This document shows, in pieces, positions 35,962-44,547 of a stretch of 64,000 bases of DNA (position 1 is its first letter; each line of letters starts with the position of its first letter). The position numbers and the translations under genes were made by a program. The stretch covers positions 1 through 64,000 of the forward strand of contig JAWKSZ010000001.1 of the NCBI GenBank assembly GCA_041402045.1. Direction: 5' to 3'. Under the pieces are notes generated by a model. It saw only the letters and a program-made list of their open reading frames with translations, ran no database searches and was not told the DNA's origin. The stretch is from JAGQRJ01 sp041402045. Its GTDB lineage: Bacteria; Planctomycetota; J058.

Positions 35962-38064
35962 CTACTCGTCCAGCATGCCCAGTTGCCAGCGCAGGAACAT
36001 GCCCTGGTCGACCACGTCGCGGATCCGGAGCGAGAGCGGCTTGCCGCGGCCGTGCCCGGCGTCGCGGTCGACCCACAGCAGGATTGGGCGCTCGCTGGCG
36101 GTCGCGTGCTGGAGCGCGGCGGCCATTTTGCGCGCGTGCAGGGCGTGGACGCGGGTGTCGTTCTCGCCCGCGGTGAGCAACACCGCCGGGTAGCGCGTGC
36201 CCGGCTTCACGTTGTGGTAGGGGCTGTAGGCGCGCAGGTAGGGGAACTGCGCGGGATCCTCGGCGCTCCCGTATTCCGGCACCCAGAAGCGCGCCATGAG
36301 GAAGCGTTGGTAGCGCAGCATGTCCAGGAGCGGGACGGCGGAGATCGCGGCGCGGAACAGCTCGGGCCGCTGTACGACCGCGGCGCCGGTGAGCAGCCCC
36401 CCGTTGCTGCCGCCCTGGATCGCGAGGCGCTCGGGGTTGGTATAGCCCTTGGCGATCAACCACTCTGCGGCCGCGTAGAAGTCGTCGAACACGTTCTGCT
36501 TGCGGGCGAGCTGGCCAGCCTCGTGCCACGCCGCGCCGTATTCACCGCCGCCGCGCAGGTTGGCCACGGCGTAGACCCCGCCGGCCTCCAGCCAAGGGAA
36601 GAGCGTCGCGCTGAAGCGCGGGGTCAGGCTGATGTTGAACCCGCCGTAGCCGTAGAGCAGCGTCGGGTTCTTGCCGTCGAGCGCCAGCCCCTTCTTGTGC
36701 ACGAGGAACACGCTGACCTTGGTGCCGTCCTTGCTCTCGACCCACACCTGCTTGACCTCGGCCAGCTCGGGGTCGACGGGGACCTCGGCGCGCTCCCACA
36801 CCTCTCGGGCGCCGGTCTTGAGGCTCACGCGATAGATCGTGGGCGGCTGGTCGTAGCTCTGGTAGCTGAGGAACGCCTCGTGACGGTCCTGGAACACCGC
36901 GAGGTCCGCGCTCCCCAGCCCGGGCAGCTCGAGCTCCCCCAGGGCCTTGCCCCGCAAGTCGTAGCGCTCGATCACGGTGTGGGCGTTCTCGAGGTAGGTG
37001 GCGACGAGCATGCCCCGCGCCAGGGAGAGGTCGGTCAGGGTCGCGTCGCTGCGGGCCGGGATCAGCTCGCGCCAGCGCTCGCGGGAGGGGTCGTTGAGGT
37101 CCACCGCGTAGACCCGGCCGGTCGGCGCCCCGAGCCCGGTGCGCAGGTAGAGCGTGTCGCCGTGGACGGGCCCGCCGAAGCGCGCCTGCTCCCCCACCGC
37201 GATCGGGGTCTTCACCAGCTCCCCCGTGCGCAGGTAGGCCTCGAGGTCGGCCACCCACAGGTCGTTGGACGAGGTGCCGGTGAACTCGCCCACGATCAGC
37301 CAGCGCCCGTCGCGGCTGGGATACATGAACGGGCCCCAGGTGGTGGTGGTCTGCTCGAGCAGCAGCGGGTCGTGGCGTGGGTGTCGCCCGACGACGTGCA
37401 GCTTGAACTGCCGCGAGTAGGGGTCCTGGGGGTCGCGGAGCTGGCTGTAGAGGAAGCTCCGCCCGTCGGGCAACCAGCCCTCGAGCCCTGCCTTGTTGGG
37501 GATCTCGTCGGCAAGCCACTCGCGGCGCGCCAGGTCGAGCACGTGCAAGGTCGAGTTCTCGTCCCCGGCGCGGCTGAGCCCGAAGGCCAGCAGCGTGCCC
37601 TGGTGGTTGAGCGAGGTCCAGTCCAGCGAGATCAGCCCCGCGGCGTCGAGGGCGTTGGGGTCGAGCAGGAGCTGCGGCTCGCCCTCGATCCCCTCGCGCA
37701 GGTAGAGCTTGGACTGGTCCTCGTCGCCCCGCCGCACGCGGTACACGTAGCGATCGCGGGCCACCTCGGGCGCGCCGACCCGGTCGACCTGCATGAGCTC
37801 CGCGACCCGCGCCTCGAGCTGCGCCCGTCCAGGGAGCCGATCCAGCACGGCCCGGGTGTAGGCGTTCTGGGCGCTGGTCCAGGCGGCGACCTCGGGGGTC
37901 ACCGCCCCCTCGGCGTCCCCCTCCAGCCAGCGGTAGGGGTCCTGGACCTTGACCCCGTGGTAGGTCTCCTCGACCTCCTCGCGGCGGGTCTCGGGGAGCT
38001 CGGGGGTCTGGGCCAACGCCAGACCGACCCCGCAAACGAGGGCGCAAGCGAACGACGCGCGCAT
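35962..38064 (-). CDS. Prolyl oligopeptidase, S9A family, secreted
   Basis: 700 aa, full family length. A signal peptide (residues 1-18) puts it in the periplasm. The N-terminal YHGVKVQDPYRWLEG region and seven-bladed propeller are followed by the alpha/beta hydrolase domain. The catalytic Ser is in GGSNGG (about 550), the Asp in AGENDTRV (about 632) and the His in AGHG (about 668). NPTLLYGYGGFNISLTP and VANLRGGGEYG are further S9A hallmarks. It cleaves short peptides after proline. A TAGCCT hexamer (38083-38088) and GGAGG (38069-38073) lie upstream. Confidence 0.95.
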   Translation of the reverse strand: MRASFACALVCGVGLALAQTPELPETRREEVEETYHGVKVQDPYRWLEGDAEGAVTPEVAAWTSAQNAYTRAVLDRLPGRAQLEARVAELMQVDRVGAPEVARDRYVYRVRRGDEDQSKLYLREGIEGEPQLLLDPNALDAAGLISLDWTSLNHQGTLLAFGLSRAGDENSTLHVLDLARREWLADEIPNKAGLEGWLPDGRSFLYSQLRDPQDPYSRQFKLHVVGRHPRHDPLLLEQTTTTWGPFMYPSRDGRWLIVGEFTGTSSNDLWVADLEAYLRTGELVKTPIAVGEQARFGGPVHGDTLYLRTGLGAPTGRVYAVDLNDPSRERWRELIPARSDATLTDLSLARGMLVATYLENAHTVIERYDLRGKALGELELPGLGSADLAVFQDRHEAFLSYQSYDQPPTIYRVSLKTGAREVWERAEVPVDPELAEVKQVWVESKDGTKVSVFLVHKKGLALDGKNPTLLYGYGGFNISLTPRFSATLFPWLEAGGVYAVANLRGGGEYGAAWHEAGQLARKQNVFDDFYAAAEWLIAKGYTNPERLAIQGGSNGGLLTGAAVVQRPELFRAAISAVPLLDMLRYQRFLMARFWVPEYGSAEDPAQFPYLRAYSPYHNVKPGTRYPAVLLTAGENDTRVHALHARKMAAALQHATASERPILLWVDRDAGHGRGKPLSLRIRDVVDQGMFLRWQLGMLDE

Positions 38065-38082
38065 GGTGCCTCCAGTGCGAGG

Positions 38083-38088
38083 AGGCTA
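38083..38088 (-). promoter_or_regulatory. -10-like hexamer TAGCCT for prolyl oligopeptidase
   Basis: Predicted start near 38076 leaves a leader of about 12 nt containing GGAGG. It is divergent from the TAAGCT element of the PII gene. Confidence 0.45.
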
Positions 38089-38124
38089 CCGCGACCTCGC
38101 CTCCCCGCAAGCCCAGGCCCGGGG

Positions 38125-38130
38125 TAAGCT
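38125..38130 (+). promoter_or_regulatory. Leaderless-type -10 hexamer TAAGCT
   Basis: TAAGCT, 6 nt, ATG of the PII gene at 38137; no ribosome site. Confidence 0.55.
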
Positions 38131-38136
38131 CTCGCC

Positions 38137-38448
38137 ATGCCCGCCCTCCGCAAGCTCGTGCGCGCCTTCGTCAAGCCCTTCAAGCTCGACGACGTGATCG
38201 CCGCCCTGCAGCCCTTCCAGCTCGAAGGCCTGATCGTGGCCGAGTGCCGCGGCTACGGGCGTCAGAAGGGCCACCTCGAGCTCTACGAGGGCTCGGAGTA
38301 CGAGATCGCGTTCCTGCCCAAGGTGCGGATCGAGTTCGTGTGCTCGGCGTTCGAGCTGGAGCCGATCCTGGGCGCGATCGCCGACGCGGCGCGCACCGGA
38401 CGGATCGGCGACGGCAAGATCCTCGTCTCGCCGATCCGCGAGCTGTAG
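38137..38448 (+). CDS. PII-family nitrogen regulatory protein with a shortened C-terminus
   Basis: 103 aa. The PII fold is clear: VRAFVKPFKLDDV, T-loop start CRGYGRQKGHLELYEGSEYE with the conserved Gln and two Tyr residues, LPKVRIEF, and ARTGRIGDGKILV. PII trimers bind ATP/ADP and 2-oxoglutarate and control nitrogen enzymes or transporters. The chain stops at SPIREL, so the usual end (VVRIRTGE and on), which supplies two ATP-contacting arginines, is missing. The shifted frames do not encode that end, so this is not a simple frameshift. No glnA or amtB is adjacent. Confidence 0.88.
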   Translation: MPALRKLVRAFVKPFKLDDVIAALQPFQLEGLIVAECRGYGRQKGHLELYEGSEYEIAFLPKVRIEFVCSAFELEPILGAIADAARTGRIGDGKILVSPIREL

Positions 38449-38452
38449 CCGG

Positions 38453-39580
38453 CTACCAGCGGGAGCGCAGCGGGATCCGCCGCGCGCTGACGGGCAGCTC
38501 GCGCGCAGGATCCAAGGGCACGAGCTCCGGGACGACCACCAGCTCCCCCGCCTGGGTCACCACGAAGCAGGCCGCCTCGTCGCGGTAGGCCGGCGTGGCC
38601 CGCGCGATCCAGCGCGCGCCGTCCTCGGAGACCGCGAGCTCGACCCGCCACCCCCGCGCGCGCCCCTGAGCGAGCTCGCCGTCGATCAGCCCCGCCGCTC
38701 CGAGCTGCGCCAGGCTCCCTGCGCCGGGGTGCGCGCTGCGGTAGACGCGCTCCGCGGCGGCGAGCACCCGCAGGGCGTCGGTGGCGGCGTAGGTCGGGGC
38801 CGGCGCCAACTTCAACGCGGCGGCGTGGTGCAGGCCTTCGTAGTCCGCCTCGGACAGCGGCTCGGCGTAGAGCCCGCCCGCGAACTCGAGGCGCGTGAGC
38901 GCCTGGAACCCGGCGCTGAGCCGCGCCCGCGCGCTGACCTCGTCGCCCGCGCGCAGCAGGACCTCGGGCAGCGCGCCCTCCTCGCGCACCTCCAGCCGCA
39001 GCTCCAGCGGCGTGGCCTGCGCGGCGGGCCCGAGCAGCGCCAGCTCCTGGACCAGGCTCACGGGCCCCCACCCGGCCAGCCCGCAGTCGCCCAGCGGCGC
39101 GAGCACGAACAGAGCGAACAGCTCGCCCAGCTCGTCGCCGGTCCAGGGCAAGGCGACGGGGTCTCGCTCGCCCTGGGCGTCGCGCTGGGTCACGCTCGGC
39201 GGGCGGGCGCGCAGGTCGACCCGCGCCTCGCGGCTCGGGATCGCCGCCCCGCTGGGGGTCACCGCGGCCCGCACCTCGACCCAGGCCCCGCCCTCGAAGC
39301 CGTAGTCGAAGCGGGTGGTCTCGCCCTCGAGCTGCTCGAACACGATCGAGACGCGCAGCCCGCCCTGGACCTGCCGCCCCTCGCACGCGATCAGCGCCTG
39401 CACTTGCTCGAGCGCGGGCCCGGCGCGCAGGGCGAAGGTGCGCGGACGCAGGACCACCCGATCGAGGGCGCGGGTCGTCCGCGCCTCCGCCAGCAGCCGG
39501 GCCAGGGGGCCGGCGTCGTCCTCCGCCCGCGCCTGCCCCAGGAGGCAGACGAGCCCCGCCGCGATCAGCGCTCCGCGCAT
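38453..39580 (-). CDS. Secreted protein with a pilin-like C-terminal region
   Basis: 375 aa, ATG at 39580, with a signal peptide (MRGALIAAGLVCLLGQARA). The middle is beta-rich and unassigned. The last 100 residues resemble the globular part of type IV pilin-like proteins: ALRVLAAAERVYRSAHPGAG, LAQLGAAGLIDGELAQG, RGWRVELAVSEDG, then WIARATPAYRDE and a strand FVVTQAGELVV. The N-terminal pilin helix is absent, so it cannot polymerise in the normal way. Its stop lies 4 bp from the PII stop, convergent. Function unknown. Confidence 0.6.
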   Translation of the reverse strand: MRGALIAAGLVCLLGQARAEDDAGPLARLLAEARTTRALDRVVLRPRTFALRAGPALEQVQALIACEGRQVQGGLRVSIVFEQLEGETTRFDYGFEGGAWVEVRAAVTPSGAAIPSREARVDLRARPPSVTQRDAQGERDPVALPWTGDELGELFALFVLAPLGDCGLAGWGPVSLVQELALLGPAAQATPLELRLEVREEGALPEVLLRAGDEVSARARLSAGFQALTRLEFAGGLYAEPLSEADYEGLHHAAALKLAPAPTYAATDALRVLAAAERVYRSAHPGAGSLAQLGAAGLIDGELAQGRARGWRVELAVSEDGARWIARATPAYRDEAACFVVTQAGELVVVPELVPLDPARELPVSARRIPLRSRW

Positions 39581-39662
39581 GGCCCCTCCTCCTGGCGAGT
39601 GTGCCTCCGCGCCCCGCGCCGCGCCAACCGACGCCCGCGGCGCGGTTGACCCTCGCAGGCCG

Positions 39663-39668
39663 TATACT
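39663..39668 (+). promoter_or_regulatory. Leaderless-type -10 hexamer TATACT
   Basis: TATACT, 6 nt, ATG of the epimerase at 39675. TTGACC at 39646 is too close (11 nt) for a standard -35. Confidence 0.6.
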
Positions 39669-39674
39669 CCGCGC

Positions 39675-40622
39675 ATGCAACGGGTCCTGATCACCGGCGG
39701 CTGCGGCTTCATTGGCTCGCACCTCCTGCGTCGCGCCAGCGAGCTGGGGGCCGAGGTCCACGTCCTCGACGACCTCAGCAGCGGCCACGCGAAGAACCTC
39801 CCCGCGGACTTCCCCCAGGCGCGCATTCACCGCCTGCGCGTCCAGGACCTGCGCCCCGACCACCCCGCCCTGGCGGGGGTCGACGCGGTGTTCCACCTCG
39901 CGGCGCGCCCGTCGGTCCCGGTCTCGATCCGGGAGCCGGTGCAGACCTTCGAGGTCAACGTGGTCGGCACGCACACCCTCCTGGCCGCGTGCCGCGAGGC
40001 GGGGGTGCGGCGGGTGGTCTTCGCCAGCTCGTCGTCGGTCTACGGCGACCGTCCGGACCTCCCCAAGCACGAGGAGCAGGCCCCGCGTCCGCTCTCGCCC
40101 TACGCCGCTCAGAAGCTGGCCGGCGAGCAGCTGGGCATGGCCTACGCGCGCAGCCTGGGGCTCGAGGTCGTGGCCCTGCGCTTCTTCAACGTGTTCGGCC
40201 CGCGCCAGGACCCCGGCAGCGCCTACGCCGCCGCGGTGGCAGCCTTCGTGGACGCAGCCCTCGAAGGCCGCGCGCCCACGATCTACGGCGACGGCGAGCA
40301 GACCCGCGACTTCACCTACGTCGAGGACGTGGTCTCCGCCTGCGTGCAGGCCGCCACGACCCCCGCGGCCAGCGGCGAGGTGTTCAACGTCGCCCGCGGC
40401 GAGCAGATCTCGGTCAACGCCCTCTGTCGCGCGATCCTGGACCTCACTGGCCGCGCGGACGTGAGCCCGGCCTACGCGCCGACCCGCGCCGGCGACGTCG
40501 AGCACTCGGTGGCCTCGATCGCCAAGGCCCAGCGCCTGCTCGGGTGGACCCCCCAGATCTCGCTCGAGGAGGGCCTGCGCCGCACGATCGCCTGGGCGCG
40601 CGAGGTCCGCGCCTCGTCCTGA
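39675..40622 (+). CDS. NAD-dependent UDP-sugar 4-epimerase family protein
   Basis: 315 aa. The Rossmann start LITGGCGFIGSH binds NAD. FHLAARPSVPVSIREP, the catalytic Ser in FASSSSVYGD and the Tyr-Lys pair in SPYAAQKLAGEQ are short-chain dehydrogenase catalytic elements. RFFNVFGPRQDP and YGDGEQTRDFTYVEDVV are typical of UDP-glucose/UDP-GlcNAc 4-epimerases. It probably supplies an epimerised nucleotide sugar for surface glycans. The downstream kinase has its own promoter signal. The precise substrate cannot be read from the sequence. Confidence 0.88.
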   Translation: MQRVLITGGCGFIGSHLLRRASELGAEVHVLDDLSSGHAKNLPADFPQARIHRLRVQDLRPDHPALAGVDAVFHLAARPSVPVSIREPVQTFEVNVVGTHTLLAACREAGVRRVVFASSSSVYGDRPDLPKHEEQAPRPLSPYAAQKLAGEQLGMAYARSLGLEVVALRFFNVFGPRQDPGSAYAAAVAAFVDAALEGRAPTIYGDGEQTRDFTYVEDVVSACVQAATTPAASGEVFNVARGEQISVNALCRAILDLTGRADVSPAYAPTRAGDVEHSVASIAKAQRLLGWTPQISLEEGLRRTIAWAREVRASS

Positions 40623-40666
40623 CCCACGTGCTAGCCCCGAAGCAGGTGCGCGCGGACCGCGGCGGC

Positions 40667-40672
40667 TACCCT
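40667..40672 (+). promoter_or_regulatory. Leaderless-type -10 hexamer TACCCT
   Basis: TACCCT, 6 nt, GTG start of the TPR kinase at 40679. It supports this start over the upstream in-frame GTG codons. Confidence 0.5.
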
Positions 40673-40678
40673 CCCTGC

Positions 40679-43108
40679 GTGCAGCAGATCGGACGCTATC
40701 GGATCCGGGGAGAGATCGCGCGCGGCGGGCAAGGCGCGATCTACGACGCCTGGGACCCCGCGCACGAGCGGCGGGTGGCGCTCAAGGTGCTGCGCACCGA
40801 CCGCGCCTCCCGGACGGCGCTCCCGCGCATGCTGCGCGAAGGCGAGCTGCTCTCGCGGCTGCGGCACCCGGGCCTGATCCCCTGCTACGAGGTCGGCGAG
40901 CTCCCCGGCGGCCTGTTCCTCGCCCTGGGCTACGTCGAGGGACGCTCGCTGGGGGAGACCCTCAAGACCCGGGGCCCGCTCCCGCTGGACCGCGCGCTCT
41001 CGATCGCCGACGAGCTGGCGGGGATCCTCACCTACGTGCACGCCCAGGGCCTGATCCACCGCGACCTCAAGCCCGACAACGTGCTCCTGACCCCGGCCGG
41101 ACGGGTCGTGCTCGCCGACTTCGGCCTGGCGCGGCTCCTGGACCCGGACGGCGGCGCGAGCCTGACGAGGACCGGCGCCGCGCTGGGCACCCCGGGCTAC
41201 TGGGCGCCGGAGCAGTTCCGCGGGCGCAAGCACGACGTCGGCCCGCCCACCGACGTCTACGGCTGGGCGGCCACGGTCTACGCCCTGCTCAGCGGCCAGG
41301 CGCCGCGCCACGCCACCTCGCTGCACGCCCTGGCTGCGACGTTCGACGGCCCGCCGCCCTCGCTGCGCCACGCCCGCGCCGAGGTCCCTCCCTGGCTGGA
41401 CGCGCTCCTGAGCGCATGCCTGGCCTTCGAACCCGGGGAGCGCCCGAGCCTGGACCAGGCCCGGGGGCAGCTGGCCCGCGGCGCCCACGACGCCCCGCCC
41501 CGCCCGGTCGCCTGGGCGCCGCTGCTCGCCGCGAGCTTCTCCCTGCTCGTGATCCTCGGGCTGCTGGGCTGGGGGGCGACCGTCGCGCTCCCGCCCCCCG
41601 CGCCGCCAGCCCCCGCCCCCGCGCCGAGCGAGGCGGCGAACGAGCCCGCTCCTGCGCTCACCCGCTGGGTCGCGCTCGCCCGCGAGCGCGCGGAGGCAGG
41701 CGACGCCGCGGGCGCCCTGGGCGACTACGACCGCGCCCTCGAGGAGGCGCCGAGCGCCGACCTGTTCGTCGAGCGCGGCTGGCTCCGCGACCGCCTGCAC
41801 GACGAGGCGCGCGCCGGGGAGGACGCTCGCGCAGCGCTGGCCCTGGACGATCAGCACCCGGGCGCCCTCGCCCTGTGGGGGCACCTCAGGGTCGAGCACT
41901 GGGGTCAGCTGCAGCAGGGGCTCGAGATGCTGGAGGCGGCGTTCGCCGCAGCTCCCGACGACCCCCGTGTCAGGGGCGAGCTGGCCTCGGCCTACCTCGA
42001 CGCCCGCCGCCCCGCGGACGCGCTGGCGCTCTATCCCCCGGAGCGCGCGCAGGACGCGCGCACCCTCTGCCTGCGGGGCCGGGCCCTGAGCGGGCTCGCG
42101 CGCTGGGACGAGGCGCGCGAGGCCCTCGACCGCTCCCTCGCGCTCGACCGCTCGGGGGAGGCGCTCCTGGTCCGGGCGCAGGTCCTGAGCCAGCTCGGCG
42201 AGGACGCCGCCGCCCTGGAGGACGCCGAGCGGGCTCGCGCGCGCGGGGTCGTGCACGCTGGCCTGACCCTCGGTCGCCTCCTGCGCCGCGCGGGCCGCCA
42301 CGACGCGTCGCAGGCGGCCTTCGAGGCCGTCGCCCGCGAGGCCACGAGTGTGGCCCTGGTGCGCCAGGTCGTCGAGCTCTGCCTCGAGCCCTACCCCCGC
42401 GCAGCGCTGGTCGCGATCGAGCGCCTGGAGCGCGAGGCGGCGGCGGGGGCCCCCGTCCCCGCGCGCTACCTGCACGCGGCGCGGCACTTAGCCTACCGCC
42501 GGCTCGGGGACCACGAAGCGTCCCTGCGCCAGGTCGACGCGGCCCTCGCGCTGGGGGTCGACGCCAGCCTCCTGCGCAGACGGGGACGGACCTTGCTCAC
42601 CCTCGAGCGCGAGGCGGACGCGGCGGACGCCTTCGCCCAGGCCTGCGCCCTCGAGCCAGAGGCCCCCGAGAACCGCGCGCTCCTCGCCCGCGCGCTGGCC
42701 CTCGCCGGCCGGAGGGCCGAGGCCGTGGCGCTCCTGCGCGACCTCCGCGACCCGCGACCGGCTGGGATCCTGTGCTGGATCAGCGGGCGCGAGTCCCGGC
42801 TCAGGGGCGAGGCCGCCGCCGCGGAGCGCACCCTGGGACGGGCGATCGAGCTCACCGACGACGCGCTCCCCCGGCTCGAGCGCGGCCTGGCACGGCTCGA
42901 GCTGGGCCAGCCGCAGGCCGCCCTCGAGGACTTCGACGCCGCCCTGGCCCTGGCCCCCGAGGAGCCCCACGCGTGGCTGGGCGTCGCGCGAGCGCGGGCC
43001 GCGCTGGGCGACCGCAGCGGCCAGCGCGAGGCGGCCGAGCGCTACCTCGCCGGCTGCCCCTGGGGCCGCGATCGGGCCCTGGCCGAGGCCCTCCTCGCCG
43101 GAGACTGA
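40679..43108 (+). CDS. Membrane Ser/Thr protein kinase with C-terminal TPR repeats
   Basis: 809 aa from the GTG at 40679, which directly precedes the kinase (QQIGRYRIRGEIARGGQG). Kinase residues about 5-265: VALKVL, IHRDLKPDNVLL (about 127), ADFGLARLL with a proper DFG, GTPGYWAPEQ. One membrane helix at about 280-305, then a Pro/Ala linker. The remaining 480 residues are repeated helical pairs of TPR type (AGDAAGALGDYDRALEEAP, DARRPADALALYP, LGQPQAALEDFDAALALAP), outside the membrane. The TPR part probably binds a protein or glycan ligand. Confidence 0.9.
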   Translation: MQQIGRYRIRGEIARGGQGAIYDAWDPAHERRVALKVLRTDRASRTALPRMLREGELLSRLRHPGLIPCYEVGELPGGLFLALGYVEGRSLGETLKTRGPLPLDRALSIADELAGILTYVHAQGLIHRDLKPDNVLLTPAGRVVLADFGLARLLDPDGGASLTRTGAALGTPGYWAPEQFRGRKHDVGPPTDVYGWAATVYALLSGQAPRHATSLHALAATFDGPPPSLRHARAEVPPWLDALLSACLAFEPGERPSLDQARGQLARGAHDAPPRPVAWAPLLAASFSLLVILGLLGWGATVALPPPAPPAPAPAPSEAANEPAPALTRWVALARERAEAGDAAGALGDYDRALEEAPSADLFVERGWLRDRLHDEARAGEDARAALALDDQHPGALALWGHLRVEHWGQLQQGLEMLEAAFAAAPDDPRVRGELASAYLDARRPADALALYPPERAQDARTLCLRGRALSGLARWDEAREALDRSLALDRSGEALLVRAQVLSQLGEDAAALEDAERARARGVVHAGLTLGRLLRRAGRHDASQAAFEAVAREATSVALVRQVVELCLEPYPRAALVAIERLEREAAAGAPVPARYLHAARHLAYRRLGDHEASLRQVDAALALGVDASLLRRRGRTLLTLEREADAADAFAQACALEPEAPENRALLARALALAGRRAEAVALLRDLRDPRPAGILCWISGRESRLRGEAAAAERTLGRAIELTDDALPRLERGLARLELGQPQAALEDFDAALALAPEEPHAWLGVARARAALGDRSGQREAAERYLAGCPWGRDRALAEALLAGD

Positions 43109-43157
43109 GCCCCCCGATTTGCCGCCCACAGCCCGTGGCTTCGCGCTCGGAGGGCCT

Positions 43158-43163
43158 TACCAT
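43158..43163 (+). promoter_or_regulatory. -10-like hexamer TACCAT with a short leader
   Basis: Predicted start near 43170 leaves a leader of about 19 nt with a strong AGGAGGAGG site before the ATG at 43189. Confidence 0.35.
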
Positions 43164-43188
43164 GGCCCCAGCGAGGAGGAGGGCCCGC

Positions 43189-44538
43189 ATGGACGCAGAC
43201 CGCCCGACGTTGCAGCGGTTGATCGGTCGCTTCACCGAGTCGTTCGCCGGCCTGGGCGACGCCGCTCCGCCCCTCATGGCCGAGCAGTGGGCGGTGCTCG
43301 TGCACGAGGCCATGTCCGGCCGCGGGCGGCAGTACCACACCGTCGACCACGTGTTCGACATTTCGCAGGGCGCCTCGCCCCTGGCGACCCTCGCGATCCT
43401 GTTCCACGACACCGTCTACTACCAGGCCGACGGCGGGCTCCTGCCCCAGCTCGAGAGCCGGGTGGGCGACGCGGTGGTGGAGCAGGACGGGGCGGTGAAG
43501 CTCGCTCCGCTGAACCCCGAACAGGACCCCGTGCGCAGCCTGGTCGCGGCGCTGTTCGGCTTCGACTCGGGGAGCACCCTCTCGCCCTACGGCGGGCTCA
43601 ACGAGTTCCTCTCTGCGCTGCTCGCCGCGCGCGAGATCGGCGACCACCTGCCCCGCGCCACCGTGGCTCAGGTCGCGGCCTGTATCGAGGCCACGATCCC
43701 CTTCCGCCCGGTGGGGGAGGACGGTGTGGGCCCGCTCCAGCGCCTGCACTGCCGGCTGGCCGGCGCCAACACGACCTTCGGGCTCGGCCTCGACGAGGCC
43801 GCCATGCAGCGCACGGTGGTCGAGGCGGCGGACGTGGCCAACCGCGACGTGGGCAACTTCGCGTCCAAGGACCCCAGCGTGTTCCTCGACAACACCTGGA
43901 AGCTGCTCCCCGAGACGAACAACGCGCTCCGCGGCCAGCGGCTCTACACCGTCACCGACTACCGCGTGGCGCTGGAGAAAATGGCCGGGTTCCTCGGGTT
44001 CCTCGACCCGGGGGTCGTGTTCCTCGGCTATGGCGGACACCCCCAGCCGGCGGACCTCGAGGCCATGACCGCCCAGGCCAAGGAGAACATTACCCTCGGC
44101 GTGCGCTACCTCCGCGCCAAGCTCCTGGCCGCGCGGGTGATCGAGGCCCTGGCCCTGGCCACCGGCGGCAACGCCCCGATCGCGCTGTTCATGGGCGACC
44201 TCCCCGAGCCTGGTCGCCCGGCGACCGGACGCCTCGAGGACTTCCTCCCCAGCGGCGGGGGCCCCGCCTGCCCCAGCGCGGAGGCCACCGTCCTGAGCCT
44301 GCTCGAGACCGGGCGCACCCTGCGCAGCGGGTTCGACCTCAAGACCTCGCCGCTGGCGGCCTACCTCTACCGCAGCCTCGGCGACGAGGGGGTGTCGACC
44401 CAGCTCGAGCGCGCCAAGGCCGTGGAGGACCCCAAGACCTGGCTCGACGGGTTGCCCGGCGAGCTGGTCGCCGCCGTGGCCAAGGCCTCGGCGGAGGTCG
44501 CGGTCAGCCGTCGCCCGGGGCTCCTGGCCTTCGCCTAG
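43189..44538 (+). CDS. HD-domain protein, putative metal-dependent phosphohydrolase
   Basis: 449 aa from the ATG at 43189; AGGAGGAGG just upstream decides this start over the ATG at 43162. The N-terminal 80 residues match the small HD phosphohydrolase group: GRQYHTVDHVFDI followed by LAILFHDTVYYQ, giving the metal-binding His...HisAsp set. Later ALLAAREIGDHLP and a helix with VVEAADVANRDVG may complete the site. The C-terminal half (about 250-449) is helical and unassigned. The next gene follows after 9 bp, so the two form a pair. Substrate unknown; nucleotides are typical for HD enzymes. Confidence 0.7.
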   Translation: MDADRPTLQRLIGRFTESFAGLGDAAPPLMAEQWAVLVHEAMSGRGRQYHTVDHVFDISQGASPLATLAILFHDTVYYQADGGLLPQLESRVGDAVVEQDGAVKLAPLNPEQDPVRSLVAALFGFDSGSTLSPYGGLNEFLSALLAAREIGDHLPRATVAQVAACIEATIPFRPVGEDGVGPLQRLHCRLAGANTTFGLGLDEAAMQRTVVEAADVANRDVGNFASKDPSVFLDNTWKLLPETNNALRGQRLYTVTDYRVALEKMAGFLGFLDPGVVFLGYGGHPQPADLEAMTAQAKENITLGVRYLRAKLLAARVIEALALATGGNAPIALFMGDLPEPGRPATGRLEDFLPSGGGPACPSAEATVLSLLETGRTLRSGFDLKTSPLAAYLYRSLGDEGVSTQLERAKAVEDPKTWLDGLPGELVAAVAKASAEVAVSRRPGLLAFA

Positions 44539-44547
44539 TCGACCCCG

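Noticed and set aside
38437..38470. Frameshift as the cause of the short PII protein
   Set aside because: None of the shifted frames after the stop encodes the missing RxRTGE end, and the neighbouring gene ends 4 bp away.
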